Shown here one piece after another: positions 60,711-64,000 of a DNA stretch of 64,000 nt (its first letter is position 1; the number at the start of each line of letters is the position of its first letter). The stretch comes from Sphingomonadales bacterium EhC05 (GTDB taxonomy: Bacteria; Pseudomonadota; Alphaproteobacteria; Sphingomonadales; Sphingomonadaceae). Under the pieces are notes generated by a model. It did no database searches. It was not told the DNA's origin and worked only from the letters and a program-made list of their open reading frames with translations. The DNA is taken from positions 62,001 through 126,000 of the forward strand of contig LXYP01000002.1 in assembly GCA_001650955.1 (NCBI GenBank), given 5' to 3'. The translations under genes and the position numbers were made by a program.

Positions 60711-60989
60711 ATGCATCGTTCCTATAGCTCTTTGTTCAGCTCCGCTTTGGCACAGCTGGGCATAACAAAGGAGCCATTAGTGCAGTTACCAGTATTCATT
60801 GACTCCAAGCATTATTTCGATGCTGAACAGCTCATCGCCAATTTCGGTGAAGAAGCTGGTCTCGAAGCGGCGAATCGTGCCGATAAAAGCCGGGCTCTCG
60901 GCAATCATTTGCATTATTGCAAATGGCGACAGGTCGAACGGCTATGCGTCTTGCTTTCGATTGATCAATCAATTGGTACTGTCCACTAG
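60711..60989 (+). CDS. Hypothetical protein
   Basis: A 92-aa protein with mixed alpha/beta composition and no signal or membrane segment. The ATG at 60711 is taken because it is the first ATG; a TTG two codons upstream is open. No family is recognised. It stops 3 bases before the convergent DUF2807 gene. Confidence 0.55.
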   Translation: MHRSYSSLFSSALAQLGITKEPLVQLPVFIDSKHYFDAEQLIANFGEEAGLEAANRADKSRALGNHLHYCKWRQVERLCVLLSIDQSIGTVH

Positions 60990-60992
60990 TGG

Positions 60993-61700
60993 TTAGCGAT
61001 CAGGGTCGCAGACAATATCGGCAGCACCATCTGTGCGCACGTTGCAATTCGGTTTGCCAGTAATCAATATCCGACCCATGCCATAGTTGGTAATATTTGC
61101 CTCACGCGATACATGCATTTGGCTGCTCACGGGCCCGCGCTGGACGAGCGTGAGTTTATCGGCTGTCAGTTCAGGGCTTTCAAATATGCTGGCACCCTGC
61201 AGTTCGACCCGAGCATCACTAACCTCGCCTGCGATAACCAATTGACCGCCGCCAGTCATAGCCACATCAAGCCGATCCGCTTTCACGGCATCAATCCGCA
61301 ACGTGCCAAAACCAGCAAGCCGGACGCGCGGAGTGCGACCCGACAATGTGTCGAGTGCAACCAGGCCTGATCCCAAATGTGTGATATTATTGATCGCATA
61401 GCTGCTGATAAAAATTGTCACCGGTGTGTCGGCATCAAAATTATTGCCGCCCTGGGATTTTGACTTGATCGAAATGATCAGCTGTTTTCCGTTTTTTTGC
61501 AGAGACACCCGGTCCAATATTTCACGAGTTGCACCCTCCGCTCTGGCCGAAGGACCCTTGCCGGTTGTGAGAATGACATCGACGCCATTACCAATCCGGA
61601 TATCGTCAAAACCGAAAACCGAAAATTTGCGTTCAGCCGCCTGCCCCGCCGTAGAAACGAGCAGCAAGGCAGACATCAGGCAGGCCCAGACAAGCCTCAT
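60993..61700 (-). CDS. DUF2807 (head GIN domain) exported protein
   Basis: A 235-aa protein with a signal peptide (about residues 1-22, ending GQA/AE) and a beta-helix-like DUF2807 domain. Segments are FSVFGFDDIRIGNGVDVILTTG and TGGGQLVIAGEVSDARVELQG, with repeated turns. The family is thought to form adhesive or auto-transporter-like surfaces, but its role is unknown. Its ATG overlaps the methyltransferase TGA (ATGA), so they are coupled. Confidence 0.85.
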   Translation of the reverse strand: MRLVWACLMSALLLVSTAGQAAERKFSVFGFDDIRIGNGVDVILTTGKGPSARAEGATREILDRVSLQKNGKQLIISIKSKSQGGNNFDADTPVTIFISSYAINNITHLGSGLVALDTLSGRTPRVRLAGFGTLRIDAVKADRLDVAMTGGGQLVIAGEVSDARVELQGASIFESPELTADKLTLVQRGPVSSQMHVSREANITNYGMGRILITGKPNCNVRTDGAADIVCDPDR

Positions 61701-62320
61701 ATCGGTCGCGCCTCACCCGATTCCATCCATCCCAGCCAATGCGGCGTTTTCGGCGCATAATGGCCATCTGTTTCAGTCAGGGCAAATCCGTTGGCCTCAA
61801 ATAGGTCCATTACTGGCCGGTGCAAATGGCAGCCTCCCGCAATATGCTTCCATATCGGTTCGATCCGCTGTTGCCATTTTTCCGGACCCTTGTCGGGGGC
61901 CTTGCCATGTTCGAGAAACAGAATTTTGCCACCCGGCTTAAGCACTCGGCGCATTTCCGACAAAACCTTTGGTCCGTCCTGAACCGAGCACAGCGTAAAG
62001 GTCGTTAGCACTGTATCAAAACTCGCATCAGCGAACGGCATAGCCTCTCCAATGCCGTCCAATATGTCCATATCGAACCCGCGTGCCGATGCCTCTGACC
62101 TCGTATAGTCCAGAAGCTCAACTGAAGGGTCCAAACCCGTCAATTTGGACACCCGTGAACGATCATAAAATTCCAGATTTATACCGCCGCCACAGCCGAG
62201 CTCAAGCACCTCACCTGAGGCTTTTGGAACAATCTGACTGCGATCTTTCATCACAGCAGGCTGTGAACACGCGACACGGATCAGCTTTGGAACCGCATAT
62301 TTTCCCCATAGATTTGCCAT
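61697..62320 (-). CDS. Class I SAM-dependent methyltransferase
   Basis: A 207-aa methyltransferase with motif I VLELGCGGGINLEFY, LTGLDPSVELLDYTR and the motif III/IV region EAMPFADASFDTVLTTFTLCSV, then MRRVLKPGGKILFLEHG. A methylated lipid or small molecule is plausible but not determined. The ATG at 62320 is taken because a TTG at 62344 has no better Shine-Dalgarno. It lies between two DUF2807 genes and is coupled to the downstream one. Confidence 0.88.
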   Translation of the reverse strand: MANLWGKYAVPKLIRVACSQPAVMKDRSQIVPKASGEVLELGCGGGINLEFYDRSRVSKLTGLDPSVELLDYTRSEASARGFDMDILDGIGEAMPFADASFDTVLTTFTLCSVQDGPKVLSEMRRVLKPGGKILFLEHGKAPDKGPEKWQQRIEPIWKHIAGGCHLHRPVMDLFEANGFALTETDGHYAPKTPHWLGWMESGEARPI

Positions 62321-62383
62321 CGCGAATGAAACTGCCACAGCCAAGACAGTTCGCCAAGCGATTTCAGCTAATTGGCGGAGCGA

Positions 62384-63130
62384 TTAGCCGCAGGTGATGT
62401 CGCCAGAACCCATTGCTTTGGACTTGCATTTTGCATCTCCGTGGACGCGGACGTCGCCGGAACCCATGACCTTGGCATTTACTGATCCATCAGACGAAAA
62501 TTCGACATTACCGCTGCCTGCGATAGAGATTTTGGCGGTGTCGGCGGTCAAATCCTTGCCACTGATGTCGCCTGATCCGGCGATAGAGACGTCTAGGCTA
62601 TCTGCTGAACCTGCCAGGTTCAGGTTCCCGGAACCCGCAATTTTCGAACTGAGCGAAGCAGTCTCCAATTTGGCAACCTTGATATCGCCCGAACCGGCAA
62701 TGCTCAACTTGGTCGCTTCAGTGGTCATGGCATCAATGTCCAGATCTCCCGAACCGGCGAGCTTAGCACTTTTCAGCAGAGGGGCGCTGACATACACGGT
62801 AGCTTTGCCACTATCGCCCCAGGAAGAGCCGCGATTTTCCCTTCCGATTTTAATTTGACCGTTGCTGATTTTATATCGCAAGCGTCCGACCGCGTCCGAA
62901 TCACCCTCGGCGCGGATCGAGAAACTGTCGCTAGTGGTGAAGATTACATTGTCGGGTCCAGCAAGCGTAAGGCCTTCAAACTTGCCGGGATCGCTATCGC
63001 TTGAACCGATTGGCGTACCATCGGAAAAGCTGCTGCTGCTGCCCACAGTGGCTTCACCGACAGCGTTGGCAATCGATCCTTCGCAAGCCGCTAACGCCAA
63101 TAATGGTATCAAAAATACAATCTTCTTCAT
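62384..63130 (-). CDS. DUF2807 lipoprotein with repeated SIAGSGD turns
   Basis: A 248-aa protein with lipobox LAAC (Cys about residue 16). The DUF2807 domain ends in a run of about six repeats of roughly 16-20 residues, each with a GSGD/GSGN turn (AGSGDLD, AGSGDIK, AGSGNLN, AGSGDIS, AGSGNVE, MGSGDVR, MGSGDIT). It looks like a beta-helix, surface-exposed or periplasmic. GAGGAG precedes the ATG, and a 24-bp inverted repeat lies upstream. Confidence 0.88.
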   Translation of the reverse strand: MKKIVFLIPLLALAACEGSIANAVGEATVGSSSSFSDGTPIGSSDSDPGKFEGLTLAGPDNVIFTTSDSFSIRAEGDSDAVGRLRYKISNGQIKIGRENRGSSWGDSGKATVYVSAPLLKSAKLAGSGDLDIDAMTTEATKLSIAGSGDIKVAKLETASLSSKIAGSGNLNLAGSADSLDVSIAGSGDISGKDLTADTAKISIAGSGNVEFSSDGSVNAKVMGSGDVRVHGDAKCKSKAMGSGDITCG

Positions 63131-63143
63131 AAGAAACTCCTCA

Positions 63144-63167
63144 GCTGTATTGTATATCTAATACAGC
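63144..63167. promoter_or_regulatory. Inverted repeat upstream of DUF2807 lipoprotein gene
   Basis: GCTGTATT (63144-63151), N8, AATACAGC (63160-63167) is a perfect inverted repeat that starts 14 bases upstream of the ATG. It contains TGTAT/ATACA half-sites. Presumably a transcription-factor operator. The cognate regulator is not apparent in the window. Confidence 0.5.
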
Positions 63168-63220
63168 AATGTTCAAATCTTGGCAATCGGAAAATTGGTG
63201 CCATTATGCGGTGTGGGTGC

Positions 63221-63252
63221 AAAAAAAGAGCTGCCTCATTTCTGAAGCAGCC
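63221..63252 (-). terminator. Intrinsic terminator downstream of carD
   Basis: On the minus strand GGGCTGCTTC, a short AGAAAT loop and GAGGCAGCTC are followed by seven T (CTTTTTTT). It lies between carD and the upstream region of the DUF2807 lipoprotein gene and so ends the carD transcript. Confidence 0.85.
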
Positions 63253-63288
63253 CTTATCAAATTTCGATCAACGCGGATCAGCTTTCGA

Positions 63289-63819
63289 TCAGTCCTCTTT
63301 GACTTCATAATATTGCGGTGCTGCAATATTGAGAATATCAAGAATCTTGGTCAGCGCGGTTGGCTCATCGGTTTCTTCCATGGCTGCCAGTTCGCGGGCC
63401 AAACGACTCGATGCCGCTTCAAAAATCTGACGTTCGGAATAGCTCTGCTCTGGTTGATCATCCGCCCGGAACAAATCACGAGTCACTTCTGCAATCGATA
63501 CCAGATCGCCTGAATTGATTTTTGCTTCATATTCCTGCGCCCGGCGCGACCACATGGACCGCTTAACTTTTGGCTTCGCTTTCAGCGTTTCCATTGCCTC
63601 TTTCAGCGTCTTGTCGGAAGACAATTTCCGCATGCCAACGCCTTCTGCCTTGTTGGTTGGTACCCGCAACGTCATGCGTTCTTTCTCAAACCGCAGCACA
63701 TAAAGTTCGAGCTGCATGCCCGCAATTTCTTCATTCTGCAGTTCGACAACTCGGCCTACGCCGTGTTTCGGATAAACAACATAATCGCCCACATCAAAGG
63801 ACAGCACATTCGCAGCCAT
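63289..63819 (-). CDS. carD: CarD family transcription factor
   Basis: A 176-aa protein with the N-terminal RNA polymerase interaction domain (Tudor-like): LSFDVGDYVVYPKHGVGRV, and AGMQLELYVLRFEKERMTLRVP. The C-terminal helical DNA-binding domain includes KVKRSMWSRRAQEYEAKI and LFRADDQPEQSYSERQIF. CarD binds the RNA polymerase beta subunit and stabilises open promoter complexes. The ATG at 63819 has AAAGG upstream; 7 codons earlier is another in-frame ATG. The terminator after it is well formed. Confidence 0.92.
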   Translation of the reverse strand: MAANVLSFDVGDYVVYPKHGVGRVVELQNEEIAGMQLELYVLRFEKERMTLRVPTNKAEGVGMRKLSSDKTLKEAMETLKAKPKVKRSMWSRRAQEYEAKINSGDLVSIAEVTRDLFRADDQPEQSYSERQIFEAASSRLARELAAMEETDEPTALTKILDILNIAAPQYYEVKED

Positions 63820-64000
63820 AAAAAGCCTTTCTTGATTCAATGAGATTGAACGCTGGATTCGCTCAGATTTTGTAATATTCTGACGAAAAAACCCTTTCGC
63901 CCATATGCTTACTGACCGAACACCACTCCAGGTCCCTGAGTGCTCAGCCGATTAATATCAATCTCTTTAACAGATTCGTCACAAAAAAGCAATTTATCGT

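Overview
The window reads as chromosomal DNA of a sphingomonad alphaproteobacterium, probably a marine Sphingorhabdus/Parasphingorhabdus/Sphingopyxis-like organism. The reasons are moderate G+C, a TonB-dependent receptor, an NDUFA12-type complex I subunit, the aat/DUF2155 pair, CarD, carotenoid-modifying enzymes, single-copy housekeeping genes, and alphaproteobacterial dispersed repeats in leader regions. No prophage, insertion sequence, CRISPR array or integron is visible; an isolated phage-type lysozyme is the nearest thing to a mobile gene. The genus is inferred from protein flavour and gene content only.

Layout. 1-9.1 kb: the end of a class II aldolase, an orphan 2Fe-2S oxidoreductase subunit, a Fur-box-controlled siderophore receptor, ArsC, an orphan ParA ATPase, a GGDEF/EAL protein and a fatty acyl-AMP ligase. 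9.1-14 kb: RecX, a double cold-shock protein, DUF192 and DUF2155 lipoproteins, NDUFA12, aat (whose 3' end runs antisense into the DUF2155 gene) and an OxyR-like regulator. 14-18.4 kb: a small YdcH-like gene, nhaA behind a structured leader, DUF454, a Rieske oxygenase, a cupin and a PilZ protein. 18.4-44.4 kb: the region that is usually one transcription locus (tRNA-Trp, secE-nusG-rplKA, rplJL, rpoBC) is split into four blocks separated by unrelated accessory genes. The gaps hold, in order, a VOC/PhyH/DsbA-like cassette; transglutaminase, DUF1330, GFA and GNAT genes; and about 8 kb with an S41 protease, MarR, PagL-like protein, apt, MTA/SAH nucleosidase, desaturase, carotenoid oxygenase, TetR and lysozyme. 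44.4-64 kb: azoreductase/pirin with a divergent LysR and LysE, an M48 peptidase, galU, msrA, an RND pump with its adaptor, aquaporin Z, the threonylcarbamoyl-AMP synthase, an acyl-CoA dehydrogenase, a DUF815 ATPase, a PQQ-type dehydrogenase, a DUF2807-methyltransferase-DUF2807 cluster and carD.

How it works together. The core is transcription/translation machinery, and the sequence shows its autogenous control. An L1-type target lies in the rplK leader and an L10-leader fold in the rplJ leader, and in both a dispersed repeat sits between the control structure and the Shine-Dalgarno. Several regulators have visible inverted repeats at their own or neighbouring starts (Fur box, OxyR-type ATAG-N7-CTAT, MarR, TetR, and an 8-8-8 repeat before a DUF2807 lipoprotein). 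MTA/SAH nucleosidase and Apt form an adenine-salvage pair. A desaturase-type hydroxylase and a carotenoid cleavage oxygenase suggest carotenoid modification. I see no clearly new defence or biosynthetic system. The most notable features are the broken-up ribosomal/RNA polymerase operon with repeats in both r-protein leaders, the long aat/DUF2155 antisense overlap, the nhaA leader, and the OxyR-like protein that lacks the peroxidatic cysteine.
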